NCBI GenBank assembly: GCA_030340625.1
Contig: JAOPHQ010004855.1
Location: 1-64,000 of the forward strand
Length of the DNA stretch: 64,000 bases
Direction: 5' to 3'
Origin: Merluccius polli
Taxonomy: Eukaryota; Chordata; Actinopteri; Gadiformes; Merlucciidae
The notes beneath the pieces were generated by a model, which saw only the letters and a list, made by a program, of their open reading frames with translations, had not been told where the DNA came from and ran no database searches. The translations under genes and the position numbers were made by a program. Shown piece by piece: positions 1 to 12,057 of the stretch (position 1 is its first letter; every line of letters starts with the position of its first letter).

Positions 1-535
1 AAATATGAACAACATTGTTTCCATTTGTTTTTGACAAACGTCAAGCTCTATTGCAATTGCTTGCTTGTAAATAAAAATGTGTGCAGTTATATGGTGTATA
101 AATAAAATTAACAACATGTTTAATGTCTCCATTCTGGTTGTTCCGACAACATCCAGAACCGCTTGTCCATGCCGTTAATAGGCAGCCCGCTTCGTGCGTG
201 TGCTTTAAAAATTATATATTTTTAAGGCTCATTATTACGGTTTTGTATCTGTAAAGTAGCACAATGTTAACAGTGTTTCGTTTATAACACTCTCCCTCAC
301 CCTGGAACTCAAACCATTTTCTGATGCCCCCAAAAAATACATTTTTGGGGGGCATCATTATTATTTGAGTTTAATTTGTTAGAAATGCCATAGCTGTCCA
401 TCAGCTATGAGCGGTGTGAAAATATTTTATATAGGAGTATTTTTTTAAATCTGGATTTTAATATTGTTGAGTCCAATAGTGAGAGAAAGAGAGGGAGAGA
501 GGGAGAGAGCAAGCGGGAGAGAGAGAGTAAGGAGG

Positions 536-538
<3 letters not shown>

Positions 539-574
<36 letters not shown>
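539..574 (+). repeat. (GT)n microsatellite
   Basis: About 18 GT units, preceded by a GAGAGA-rich stretch from 480 on. Confidence 0.98.
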
Positions 575-575
<1 letters not shown>

Positions 576-777
576 GTTCCATCTCTCCCTGCTCGACCAA
601 ACACATCGGCATCCTTTAGAACAGCCATTGTTCATACGTGTGTGGTTATATGTGTTGGTCAGCTATAAGGTCTCACACACGCACACATACACACACACAC
701 GCACACACACATTACCACATCTTGTGACACAGAAAGGACAGAATAAGAATGGGGAGATGAAAAACAAGTCTATGTGC

Positions 778-778
<1 letters not shown>

Positions 779-849
<71 letters not shown>
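779..849 (+). repeat. (TG)n microsatellite
   Basis: About 35 TG units; degenerate CA-rich sequence lies just before (675-712). Confidence 0.98.
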
Positions 850-1990
850 ATGCGTGCATGAGAAAATGCCCCCATTCATTGTAGTCCTCTGGGAACCACA
901 GGCTGGAATGGGCTTCACCAGCACCAACACACACAAAGATCTCCTTTTACTGCGGGATGAGGTGGTGGAGGTGGTGTGTGTGGGGAAGGGGGGGTTGAAT
1001 GGACCGGCAGGGGTGGATGGGAGGGGGTGTTGGACAAGTGAAGTGAGGACTGGAGGCGGGGTAGAGGGAGGGGGAAGGTGGATCGTCTCGGCCCCTAAGA
1101 AAACACAGGGCCCCTTCCTCTCAACTGCCCAACTAGATACACACACACACACATCTCGATACACACACAGACACACACACACAAACACACACTCTCGCAG
1201 TCCCTCACAGAACTAAACGTCTTTACAGACAAGGGGACCATTAATAGTGTGCGTGCATACGTGCATGAGAGGGGGGGACAGGCACAGGGAGTATCCTGTC
1301 AGTAACTTAGAACAACATTGGAGTTAAGACACCTAGGAAGGCGAAGAGTTGGACAGCTGGACAGAGATGGACGTATACCTTCACTTACACGTCGTAGAGG
1401 ATGCTGAACTTATTCCCTAATGCCCCAACTAGTGAGACAGACAGCCAGACGGACAACAAACTGTTGCCACAGCAGCGGGGGCCCTGGATAATAAGTAACA
1501 GCTATACATGTAGGTGTTTGTCTCGAGACCCAAAGAGCTGCTGTCAGTTTGTTTTTGTGATGTGAAGACGTGTTATTTCCACACGCCATAGTGCCTTGCT
1601 CTGCCACAACCTTGCTCCTGTAGGATTCAAACATAACAGAACCCTCGGCCCAGATAAGAGTTCCCTTCAGGTCCAAATGGGTTCAGCCAGGATACAAACA
1701 TATTCAACTGATCCTGTTTTCTATTGTTAGTTGTCATTCTAATTTGATTACATGGACAAGCTAGCAGCGCTTTGTCCCGTTTCAATTTCTACAGTTTTTA
1801 AAGGGGTTTGGTGCACTGCAAGGAGCTATTATGAAACGTAACCTTGTTCTCTGTGGCTGCCATGTCTTATTGACTTCAGCGGCTGTCTGTGTCTTTCCAA
1901 CTCATTGTCCCTGAGCACTAGGTGCTAATGTAGCGTGTGCCTACTCGCCCACTGTTTGTAACTTCTATTAGATCTTTGTATAGGAATGTA

Positions 1991-1992
<2 letters not shown>

Positions 1993-2039
<47 letters not shown>
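1993..2039 (+). repeat. (TG)n microsatellite
   Basis: About 23 units followed by degenerate TG sequence to 2080. Confidence 0.98.
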
Positions 2040-2042
<3 letters not shown>

Positions 2043-2551
2043 AGTGTGCATATGTGTTTGCGTGTGCATGTGTGTGTGTGATTGCGTCACCTTTCACAGA
2101 CAAAACTAAGTGAAAACTTTTTAATTGTATTCAATGTTGCTATTTCATCTAAAAAACAACAAACTGGACGATAGCTAGTGCGGCTGCAGTTACCTAACTA
2201 TTGCGTCGCAGGCAGACCCCAAATAACAGCACAGGGCCAAGCGATAGACATAGATGCGGAAACAACAGCTTGGAACAACAACTCTGAAATGAGATGGAGA
2301 GAGGGAGGGAGAGAGACAGACAGAGACACAGAGACAGAGAGAGAGAGCTCTAAGTGAGGAACAGAGAGAGGGAGGAGGCTTGCGGCTTTGCAGTCATTAA
2401 TTAGCCCGTTAGCTAGCGCCCGGGCGGTGTGGTTGGGGCCTCAGCCTTTGTGGGCCCCCAGAGGAAATGGGCCACATATGAGAGCCATTATAGGAGGGGA
2501 CTTAACAAAGACACATGCCTGTTAGCCCATGGCCTGGGCTCTGCTGTTTCT

Positions 2552-2893
2552 CAGGTCTCTACTGGGTTCAACTGCTGTCTACTGAGCTCTACTGTTCTAC
2601 TTCTACTGGTGTCTACTGGTCTCTACCGGTGTTTACTGGGTTCTACTGGTCTTCATCTACTGGGTTCTACTGGTCTCTACTGGTCTTTACTGTGTTCTAC
2701 TGGTCTCTACTGGGTTCTACTGGTCTCTATTGGGTTCTACTGATCATCTTCAACTGGGTTATACTGGTCTCTACTGGGTTTTACTGGTCTCTATTGGGTT
2801 CTACTGGTCGACTTCCACTGTGTTTCCTGGTCTCTATTGGGTTCTACTGGTCTCTAATGGGTTCTACTGGTCTCTACTGGACTGTACTAGGAT
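2552..2893 (+). repeat. 20-bp minisatellite, TACTGGTCTCTACTGGGTTC type
   Basis: Imperfect tandem array of alternating TCTACTGG and GTCTCTACTGG words, about 17 units. All three frames are open in places, giving STGLYWS-type translations; these are by-products of the repeat. Confidence 0.93.
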
Positions 2894-4265
2894 CTACTAT
2901 TATAGAGGGAGGGGGGGGGTATTAAAGTGATTAAGGAGTTTAACTCCAAGCCCCAATGCCTAACCTGTAGGCGTCCAAGAGCAAGATGCTTAACTGATAT
3001 TACTGTAATATTGCCAAAAATTGTACTGGGCTCTACTGGCTGAGGGCATACAAAATACGCAACGTGTGTCTGTGTGTAGCGGGGCAATTAATTATCTAGA
3101 AGTGTGATGACTATGTGTGTATTTTATTGTGTATGTTTCAGTGTGGGTGTGATTGCACATATTTGTATTCATATTTGAGTGTTTTTTGTTGTTGAGTGTT
3201 AAATTAGCATAGTTTTTAGTTGTGTTTGCCTTATGCATGTCTTAATGGTGTCAATGGTCAATGTGTGTGTATGTGTGTGTGTGCATATGTGTGCGCGCGT
3301 GTGTGCACGTGTGTGTGTGTGTGTGTGTGTGTGTTTGTGCGTAACCATATCTATCAGAGAGGGGCCTTCGGAAGCATTCCTTTAACCCCTGGTCGCCCCC
3401 CTGCTGGCACTCAGCACCACTTAAAACCACATGACAGGAAACCTGGGTCACTTTGAACTAGGCTCTCACCCGCCATGCCGACCAACACCTTATGCACACA
3501 CAACAACACACATACACACACATACAGCCTCCACGGGCGGCACGAGAAGAAACCAGCAGTACAAGCAGAAAAACAGTGTATTGTGCAACAGCCACCCTGG
3601 GCTTAGATATCGTATGTTCTTGTTATTCAGAAATCTATTTTCTGTTTTCAAAATGCAAGAAAAAAAACATCTGATATTCATTTTGTCTAAAATGATTGTG
3701 ATGTTTTTATTTATTTATTTATTTTTACATATTTTCAATATTATATTGTATTTTATTGTAATTGTGAGTGTAACTACTATAAGATGAGATAAGACGTACT
3801 TTCTTAATTCCTGCCTGGAAAAGTTGTATTGTATTGCATCGTAATGATGTGTTTACTAACCATCCATTTATTTATTTATTGTTTAGCAGAGAAAACCTAG
3901 CGTTCCAGATCGGAAACCACACGATCATGTGAAAAGCCTTTCTTTTCTTTTTTTACGACAACGACAGCAGGTCTTTAATGTTCCAGTCCAAACGGTAGCG
4001 TTGGCTCGGCTGCTCTGAGTGTGGGTCTGAGAGGAGAGTCTGGATCTGATAAGTGGAACCAGACCCGCTAGACGCTCGCCAGTGTTGTTAAGGCCGGCCG
4101 GCGCACATCCGACCCAGCATAAACAGGCCCGGACCCGGCTGACTGACCCCCTGGAGCGTAGCCCCGGCAACCCTCAGACACTAAGTACGCTTGAGACACT
4201 CGTCCACATGTTGGACTCCAACTGCAGGCATTTCTCAAACAGCCTTATCGGTCTTATCTTTCTAG

Positions 4266-4450
4266 GACAGGACAGTGTTAGTGGTTCAGATGTTTGACTT
4301 CCAGACAAAAGTCTCTGGGTTTGTAGCCCAAATGTCTGCAGTCTACCTGGCAGCAATCTGGAGCAAAATGCTTTAACCTGCTCCTTAATGACATGTCATG
4401 TAAATGCATGTGTCTGATAAATGACTGAATAGTAAACAGTAAATAAATGT
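4266..4450 (+). mobile_element. tRNA-derived SINE copy (degraded)
   Basis: Head resembles a tRNA-type promoter (GTTAGTGGTTCAGATGTTTG, then CTCTGGGTTTGTAGCCC as a decayed B box). It continues through CCTGCTCCTTAATG and ends GTCTGATAAATGACTGAATAG, the tail shared with the copies at 17.8, 30.4 and 50.8 kb. Confidence 0.7.
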
Positions 4451-5086
4451 AACAAACTAGGGGACCCGAGCCTTCACCCTGACCATGGTGAAATATTTCA
4501 TAATAAAGAATACAAAACAAACTGTTCTATAACAGAGTTGCAATTCATTTTCTGCAACACCTCATACAATGACTATGTTTAAATTGCCAAAACTTTGCCC
4601 AATGCGATGCTGTGCTCCTGTACATGCTGCACTACAAGAGGCCATTAAAGGGACTCTATTTTGATTACTGTGTAATAACTGACAGCTGTGAAACCTGAGC
4701 CAGTAGCAGGTTGTACACGATAAGCCAGGGCAGCCACCGTTAGCAGCCACATGCTAAGACCTTCATCTTCCCAACCCAACGTGACACGCTAGGTATCCAG
4801 GCCTCACAGCATGCAGGAGGATCTAAGCAGAGAAACTTTTTTAGAGGGGCCAGGCCTCCCCTGGGGCCTCGGGCCACTAATGAAGTCGGGGCCCAGCTTT
4901 ATTAAGAGAGTGCGGGGGTGAGGCGGGGGTGAGGCCTTGTAAACAGAGCTGGAATAAAACAAGAACCGCAGGCACTTGCTAAGCAGCCAGGGTCAGGGCA
5001 CAGTCCTTTACATACTGCACACTGAGTACTGTAACTGCATATAGAAACTGCAGAGTTCTGTTACTGAATTAAAACAGACTACAGAG

Positions 5087-5990
5087 TAGGGCTGCAAAAT
5101 ATTGGAAAAAATGACATTGTGATACTTTTGTTCATTGCAATACATATTGCAATATGAAAAAATAAAGAAAAACATTTTCCTCCAGAAAAAAATTAGGCTA
5201 TATAGCATTTTAAAAAATCTCTGTGATCGAGTGTGATTATAATGAAAAACTACTGTAGTAAAACAAATCGACACACATCAACACATGCTGCCTATTTTAT
5301 CTTTATAGTTCCTGACGTGTGAAAAATTGAAATGATTTTACATGAACTAATAAACATGGCTTTGCGTGACTCACAGAGGGGAAGCCTGGAAATTTTCCTA
5401 CACAACAGCAGACGCTGCCGCATTTGCAGGCTTCGACTCGACAAACATTTCACATTCCGTATTTGCGATGTCTGTGTAGCTCGCTATGTTTTTTGTCATT
5501 ATTCTCTAGCTAAATGTGGCGACAATGCTAAAGTGGCTATGGTAATGTATTGAGTCTGTTGGTGCTACACGTGTCAGCTTACTCATGTGAGGAAGTAAGA
5601 ACAGTCCATGTATTAATTTTCAATCTAGTGTGTCTTTCACTAGTGCATAGCTTTTAAAGCAACCTGTGGTGATGTATTTTGTGAAATTAAAACAAACAAA
5701 TAAACTTGCAAATGCGAGTTAAATGCTCAGTGCGAGTGTATTTGTTTATTTGTAGAGCCCTGTTTTAAAGACAGGCGTTTCGTCTAGATTAGTTGGAAAA
5801 TGACCTTGCCTTTTTTCATTTTGTATCAAGCAACAAAAAAGTTTTAGCATGATGTGGGTGACTGATCTAATTTGCCTTGGCTTCAAGCTCCTTCAAAATT
5901 AATTAATCCTAATCGCATCCTTCACGATGTCACGATTGCACATGCCCACACTGCGATATCGATGCTGAAAGGATACATTGTGCAGCCCTA
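5087..5990. mobile_element. non-autonomous hAT-type DNA transposon, 904 bp
   Basis: The ends are inverted: TAGGGCTGCAAAAT on the left and, read in reverse complement, TAGGGCTGCACAAT on the right. A perfect 8-bp target-site duplication CTACAGAG flanks it (5079-5086 and 5991-5998). Eight-bp duplications and short TAGGG-type ends are characteristic of hAT elements. No intact transposase is present; a short stretch near 5350-5460 might be a decayed BED-finger exon, but I cannot confirm it. Perfect duplications suggest relatively recent insertion. Confidence 0.93.
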
Positions 5991-6385
5991 CTACAGAGCA
6001 CATTCATCTACAGAGTCGTTTAACCTGCTACTTTAACATACACTGGATTATCAATAATCAATATCTAATCAGGATACTTTTAGATTATTTTATTAGATTA
6101 TTAATATATTTCAAAATGTAACAATGTTTTATTAAATAGTTTATTTAGGATTTATTGGACACTTTTCAGTGTAAATTCAACTCAATTTGTAACAGAGGAA
6201 GGAAAGGTGTGTGTGTGAGTGTGTGTGTGTGAGTGAGTTTAAAAATAGTACACAGCATAAAGCGAAAGGTCGTGACCCCTCACATGATTGGCTCTTTACA
6301 ATCATAAATAACTCAATAGTCAGGAAATAGACAGGGAGCAAAGGACACTGGGAAATTATCCCATTGGACACAGAGGAAAGAGAAA

Positions 6386-6493
<108 letters not shown>

Positions 6494-6497
6494 ACAC

Positions 6498-6566
6498 CTG
6501 GATCTGCTGTTGGAGGATGTTGATCTTGTGTTGCTGCTGCAGGAGCTGCTGTTGCTGCCTGGCAAT
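6498..6566 (-). CDS. sox6: sox6 fifth coding exon (glutamine-rich box)
   Basis: Exactly 69 nt (23 codons), phase 0 on both sides, acceptor CAACCATCCAG/ATT and donor ATCCAG/GTGTGT. It encodes IARQQQQLLQQQHKINILQQ plus three more residues, the Q-box that follows the zipper in SOX5, SOX6 and SOX13. Eleven of 23 residues are glutamine. Mammalian SOX6 has INLLQQ where this has INILQQ. Skipping would shorten the Q-box without a frameshift. The exon sits between a (GT)n tract upstream and a (CA)n tract of about 100 bases downstream (minus-strand reading). No later sox6 exon (PPLMIP segment, HMG box) was found at lower coordinates, so the gene continues outside the window. Confidence 0.95.
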
Positions 6567-6577
6567 CTGGATGGTTG

Positions 6578-6612
6578 CACACACACACACACACACACAC
6601 GCATGCACACAG

Positions 6613-6652
<40 letters not shown>
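6578..6652 (+). repeat. (AC)n microsatellite beside sox6 exon 5 acceptor
   Basis: Two AC tracts of about 11 and 17 units separated by GCATGCACACAGACGC. On the sox6 strand it is (GT)n, ending about 11 bases before the exon 5 acceptor. Confidence 0.97.
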
Positions 6653-6655
<3 letters not shown>

Positions 6656-6839
6656 TAGAAACCCATGATTACCACTACAATGATTTCCCTTGCGCACACA
6701 TATGCATAGTATAGAAAATAATACATACATACATACATGATCACGATAAAATTCCTCAGATGACATGTACACAGTAGATACTCCTACACATAGATAATCA
6801 CACATAATGAAAAAGATGGGAGGTGTGTCCACCACCCCC

Positions 6840-7110
6840 CACACCTCGCTATACCAGCATACCCCCCCCCCCATCTCCACCAATCCACACCCCACTATAC
6901 CAGCATACCCCACCTCCACCACCACCCACACCCCACTATACCAGCATACCCCATCTCCACCACCACCCACACCCCACTATACCAGCATACCCCACCTCCA
7001 CCACCACCCACACCCCACTATACCAACATACCCCCCCACCTCCACCACCACCCACACCCCACTATACCAGCATACCCCCCCCCCCCTCCACCAACCCACA
7101 CCCTGCTATA
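6840..7110 (+). repeat. approximately 41-bp CA-rich minisatellite
   Basis: About six copies of a unit containing CCCCACTATACCAGCATACC followed by a CCACCTCCACCACCACCCA stretch. Poly-C runs have expanded within several units. Confidence 0.92.
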
Positions 7111-7939
7111 CCTGCAACAAATTAAACAGTCTCTAATTAATCGCCCAATTAATCATCTTATTAATCAACCAAAATTGTTTTATATAAAAATGTATCATTT
7201 TTTATTTATCCGTGTCCACTTTTACTATAAATACTTGAGACTTGACTTGGACTTGCATCTAAAGACTTGAAACTTGACCTCCACCACCCATGATTGGAGC
7301 TGTTCTATTCAACCACATCATCGAGGAAGAGCGTTGGTGTTGCGCTTAATGACAGACAACCTGGACGGACCAATCGCCACGCAAGAGGTCAACATCGTCC
7401 CCTGTTGATGTTGTGTGTTTTCCTCCTCTGAGCAGTCAAGTCATTGAGTCTGTCTATTCTGGTGTATAATTACAGGCTGCTGAATGAGAGGCGGTGCCCC
7501 ATTTGCACACATGTCATATTTTATTAAAGGCTGATTTCTTTGGGGGTTTAGGCTCCAGGGCATCGCGCTTCCTTATCAAGTCAGGGCTGGCATCTGCTCC
7601 TCTGGTCCTCCTTTGTGAGCGTCTGAGAGGTGGAATGTGTTTGTGTGGAGGTGAGGACCTGTCCAAACATGGATCTGTGCTACACAGGACCAAGTGTCAG
7701 AAGATGCTGCAGATAACTCTCTCACTGTGCATGGATCTCTGCACACAAACACGCACACACACATACGCGTGCACACACATAGACACATGCACAAGAAAAC
7801 ACACACACATACACAACACACACACATGAACTCACACATGCACACACAGCATACAGTTGAACTCTTTTTTTGACAATACACAGGCATCAATGTCAACTGT
7901 TTCTGTCATTGTTATTTCTACACGCACACAGTTCCCTAC

Positions 7940-8112
7940 CTGTTCCTGTTGCTGTCTGGCCAGTTCCATCTGTTGCCTCTGCTTCTCCATTTGAGAGTCG
8001 GCCATTTTCTTCTGCTCATCGTGGGCGGCCAATAGCTGCTCTCTCAGGCTGATCAGCTGACCAATCATAGTGGACAACTGGTGTTCCTTCTCCTCCAGCG
8101 ACTCCGGGGTGC
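7940..8112 (-). CDS. sox6: sox6 fourth coding exon (leucine zipper)
   Basis: The exon is 173 nt, phase 1 in and phase 0 out, with acceptor CCATGCCAG/GC and donor GAACAG/GTAGGG. It encodes GTPESLEEKEHQLSTMI, QLISLREQLLAAHDEQKK and RQQQMELARQQQEQ. Leucines at residues 6, 13, 20 and 27 of the exon are exactly seven apart: the SoxD leucine zipper used for homo- and heterodimerisation with SOX5/SOX6. The STMIxQLISL wording is that of SOX6; SOX5 has GMINQLTSL. The start of the Q-box follows. On the minus strand a very long (CT)n array lies about 25 bases upstream of the acceptor. Confidence 0.96.
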
Positions 8113-8139
8113 CTGGCATGGATGAGCGAGTGAGTGAGA

Positions 8140-8254
<115 letters not shown>

Positions 8255-9863
8255 TTCACTTCTTGTAAGGAAGAGCTTGGGGAATAAATTGTTTTTTTCT
8301 TATTTGTTGTATCTCAAACTTACAAGTCTGTTGAAGGTACGAATGTAAGAACGGTTGGAGAGAATAGAATAGAATACAACATATAAATAAACGGACCAAT
8401 TTCAATAGGGACCTTCCAGTTTTACTGGCTTGGTCCCTAATGATGCTCAACAACATGTAGTTTCGGCTTTTCTACGGAATCAAATATTAATAGACGTTAC
8501 CTTTTATGTTAGTCTCATTATGCAAATGTTTTTATTGCAAGTGTTTTCTTAAAACTTTTCAAAGGCCTTGGTGTGCCTTCTTAGTGAAGTATTGCTCCCA
8601 CATCGTTGTGCTGGAGTGGATCGCTCTAAACAGCCCTCAGGCTGAGCGGGAGGTTGTGGTTTTGGGCACCTTCCAAAATTAGTTTGGATTCCCACAAAAA
8701 AAGGGTGAAATGGATATCACTTTGGATGTCAGCATCGTTGCTCATTGTAAAACATTTAGTTATTTGGTATTGTGTGGGCCATTTTCAGATGATATCAAAA
8801 AAACAAATATAAAAAAAAGTTGTCATTCCAGTTTGTTCTATTGGTTCTATAGGGCAATGATGAACCTGCTAGGACAGCACAATCCACAGCAGATTTAACA
8901 AAAAAACAGTCCCCTATCTAAGACGCTTAACCACCTATGCAGATAATAGTTAGAGCTAATTTTATCGGCTCCTAATGATAGAAGCTTTATGAGAAACACA
9001 GTAACCACCTGGGGCATTCACATCAGCTACAAGCAGCATAACAGGCAGGGATCTGGGTGAGTTATAGTGTGTGCGTGTGTATGTGTGCGTGTGTGCATGC
9101 GTGCATGTGTGTTAGGTCTTGCCCTGGGGCCACATATGGAGATTGCAGGGTGGCCCTAACACTATCTGCATACTAACAGAGTCTCCATTGTAGTCCTGCA
9201 GGGTCCCTATTGTACAAGAGCCCCAATATCGGCCCCTCTTTGACACACACACACACACACACACCCACACACTCACACACTTACCCCTCAGCACCCCTGT
9301 ATCAAAGGCAACATTCTCCTCTTCTCGTCTCTTCTTTCATTCCTTCATTCTTTTTCACTGTTCCCAGAATGACCTCCCGATCAATAGTTCTGGTTCCAAG
9401 ACCGTATTCTATCTAGAGTACTCTACCCTGCTCCTCTTCTGCTCCTCTCCCACCATCCCTCCCACTACCTAAACATAATCTTCTGACCATCCTCCTTCAC
9501 TCCTCTCCCCTCCTCTCCTGTCAATCCCTCTCCTCTCCTGTCCTTCAACCCCATCCCCTCCCCTGTCCAGTGTAGCCAATACAGGAAGCCCTCCATTCCC
9601 TGCTCTGCATTCTATTGCGAAAGTCTTGTTCTCAATCAGGACTGTGAAAGGGTGATGATATGATGGAGTTATCATGTCTATATTTGACTTGTCTGAAGTC
9701 AAAGATAAAATAAGTCAAAGATAGAGACAGTTTGGAAAATATTTTAGTGATATTATACATTGACGAGATAGCCATCTCCAATTACTTTGAACCAAATCTA
9801 TACATTTGAGCATGAGGTATGAACACTACAGATGAATTTTATTATCTTTGCTCTAGGTGTCTG

Positions 9864-9866
<3 letters not shown>

Positions 9867-9951
<85 letters not shown>
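9867..9951 (+). repeat. (GT)n microsatellite
   Basis: About 42 units, uninterrupted. Confidence 0.98.
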
Positions 9952-9952
<1 letters not shown>

Positions 9953-10270
9953 ATCATGATATGGTTTGTTAGATGTTTGGATATAATGGTCACACACCCC
10001 GCCCTCCAAATGTAAACATTGGAGAAGATGAAGGAACTGAAGTGGAATTTTGTGAAGTGAAGTGGAAGTTAAATTTTTCGTGGAATTAATAGCTGTTAGT
10101 GGAATGGCCACTGAAACACATGCATAAACATTCAGCCAGTCTCTCTTGCTGTCCACCGCTTCATTTTATCTGTTTTATCTCAACATCCTTCTATGGTAAG
10201 TTTGAATTTCTGTTGCTACATTCTTCTTGCTTCTTTCATCATTTCATTACTTCCTTGCTATGGTCCTCGT

Positions 10271-10275
<5 letters not shown>

Positions 10276-10312
<37 letters not shown>
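10276..10312 (+). repeat. (AC)n microsatellite
   Basis: About 18 units. Confidence 0.97.
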
Positions 10313-10315
<3 letters not shown>

Positions 10316-10455
10316 CAATGAAATTAATTGAATGTGAGGATAGAGTAGAATGAAATAAAGTGTTCCATATACTTTATTTATTTCCCATTTCCTCTATTTG
10401 TGCACACTCTCACTTCCTGGTGGTGGAAGTAGAAAAATTAATGTGAACGTCTTAC

Positions 10456-10545
10456 CTTTGACCTCTCCCAGGAGCCTGTTGGCATTGAGCTGATCAACGT
10501 GCTCCTTCCAGTCCTTGGACAGGAGCCTCTCCATACACATGGACT
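10456..10545 (-). CDS. sox6: sox6 third coding exon (LLSKDWKE block)
   Basis: Ninety nucleotides, phase 1 in and phase 1 out. The acceptor is ATCTCTGCAG/AG and the donor CAAAG/GTAAG. Joined to the previous exon it reads TEQD-E-SMCMERLLSKDWKE and ends LLGEVKG, matching the SOX6 pattern EDSSCMEKLLSKDWKE...LLGEIKG. It links the N-terminal block to the leucine zipper. Because its length is a multiple of three with equal phases, skipping would keep the frame. A (CT)n array, as read on the minus strand, stops about 13 bases before the exon and makes up the polypyrimidine tract. Confidence 0.95.
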
Positions 10546-10556
10546 CTGCAGAGATC

Positions 10557-10558
<2 letters not shown>

Positions 10559-10630
<72 letters not shown>

Positions 10631-10671
10631 GAGAAAGAGAGACAGAGACAGAGACAGAGACAGAGAGAGAT
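10559..10671 (+). repeat. (GA)n and GAGACA array upstream of sox6 exon 3
   Basis: About 30 GA units (10559-10620), then GGAGAGAGAGG and a GAGACA hexamer run to 10671. On the sox6 strand it forms the pyrimidine tract before the exon 3 acceptor. Confidence 0.97.
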
Positions 10672-11115
10672 GTGTCATTTGACATCAATCCATCCCTAGT
10701 GTTCAGGGGTGCAGGCGCAGACGGGGCATTGTTCAAAGGTTGTTAAAAGGTTGTTAAATCATAGAATAGATTCCTCTCTCCGACTAAATCTGAGAAAAAT
10801 AAAAGCGAGTCAGTCAGCTGATTGGGGCAGAATGTCTCCTTTGTTCTCCCAGTGTATCTTTCTTCTTCTCTTCACTTCACATCTCTTTACAATGTGTGTC
10901 ATAGCCTGGGGTTAAGGGCCAGGACAGACTCGTGGTTTCACAACATTAATAAGCTGCTGTTTGTTCAGAGGCCTGCCGGAAACCTTTGTGAAACTATTCT
11001 TTTCTGTTGTTTATTTTTTTCTTCACCCAAGTCGGCGTTACAACTGTAAAAATTGATTCAAGTGCAAGTGTGTTTGTGTGTCTGTAAGAGAATTAGCGTT
11101 GCGTGTGTGTGTTTG

Positions 11116-11116
<1 letters not shown>

Positions 11117-11148
<32 letters not shown>
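11117..11148 (+). repeat. (TG)n microsatellite
   Basis: About 16 units. Confidence 0.96.
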
Positions 11149-11149
<1 letters not shown>

Positions 11150-11920
11150 CCTTGAATAGTGTCACGGTCATACACCCTGAGACTGGAGTCACCATGGTTA
11201 TCAAAAAAAATCATAAAACAATTACAAAAAATGAAAGGAAGACATTCTTGGGTCCTCTCCCACTGGAGAACGGCGGCCCCTGAGGGCCCGCCTGATTTAG
11301 CCCGGGCCCGGTCAGACAATGGCCCGCTTGTGGCATCCATGTCCTGACAAAAGGGGCTATAGGCATCCACTGCCAGCATTGTGAGGGGCTTAAGTTAAGT
11401 GGCTGTGCTGCGTATATGAGCCCATTGTGTGGTCATGGGATGTGGATCCTACCCCCCACACCCCACGCACCACTTCCTCATCGGGTCCATTAAAGCTCTG
11501 TGTTTACGTCGGATTATGATTATTGTAAATAAGTTAATGCAGCCGGGCCAGGTCACATGGTGTGCAGCGTAAACAAAGAGTGGGGGGCAAGGAACAGCGA
11601 TTTTCCAACTTCAGCATCCCCCCTCGCCACCAACACACACATAGTGAAAGTGTCTTCCCCAACAGCAAACAATAACTGATAGTATAATATATCATTAATA
11701 TAATTTTCCTGCCCTCCCACAACACTCAAATTTATTTATTTTTACTGATATTTACAACATGAGAGTGATGAGAGAGGTGCGCTTTTTGTAGCCGACCAGG
11801 GTGGATGTATGATATGCATTTGTGTGTCAAACAGAATCAAGCAGCAGAATTTATGGTAGCACTTAGGAGGGGAAATACAACATGTAACCCTGTGATTCGG
11901 CCGTATAAGTCAACTGGGAG

Positions 11921-11921
<1 letters not shown>

Positions 11922-11996
<75 letters not shown>
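11922..11996 (+). repeat. (TG)n microsatellite
   Basis: About 37 units. Confidence 0.98.
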
Positions 11997-11997
<1 letters not shown>

Positions 11998-12057
11998 ACA
12001 CTGGCATGTATACTTGTATGTACGATTTATAGCCCTGTATCAATAAACAGATAAAGC

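Larger units (their letters stand above)
6567..7939 (-). other. sox6: sox6 intron between coding exons 4 and 5
   Basis: Contains (AC)n just beside exon 5, an approximately 41-bp CA-rich minisatellite at 6.84-7.11 kb, and a repeat-poor stretch (7280-7620) with AT-rich homeobox-like words that may be a conserved non-coding element. CA-rich simple sequence resumes at 7740-7850. Confidence 0.75.

Noticed and set aside
782..1216. Open frames rich in CVCVCV or HTHTHT here and at about 30 other places
   Set aside because: They are translations of (TG)n/(CA)n microsatellites, which contain no stop codons in any frame; no domain or conservation signal.
2429..2930. Plus-strand frames with repeated STGLYWS motifs
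   Set aside because: Product of a 20-bp minisatellite open in several frames; no splice or start context and antisense to sox6.
6823..7136. Proline-rich frames (PPPTPHYTSIP repeats)
   Set aside because: Encoded by the CA-rich minisatellite; intronic and antisense to sox6.
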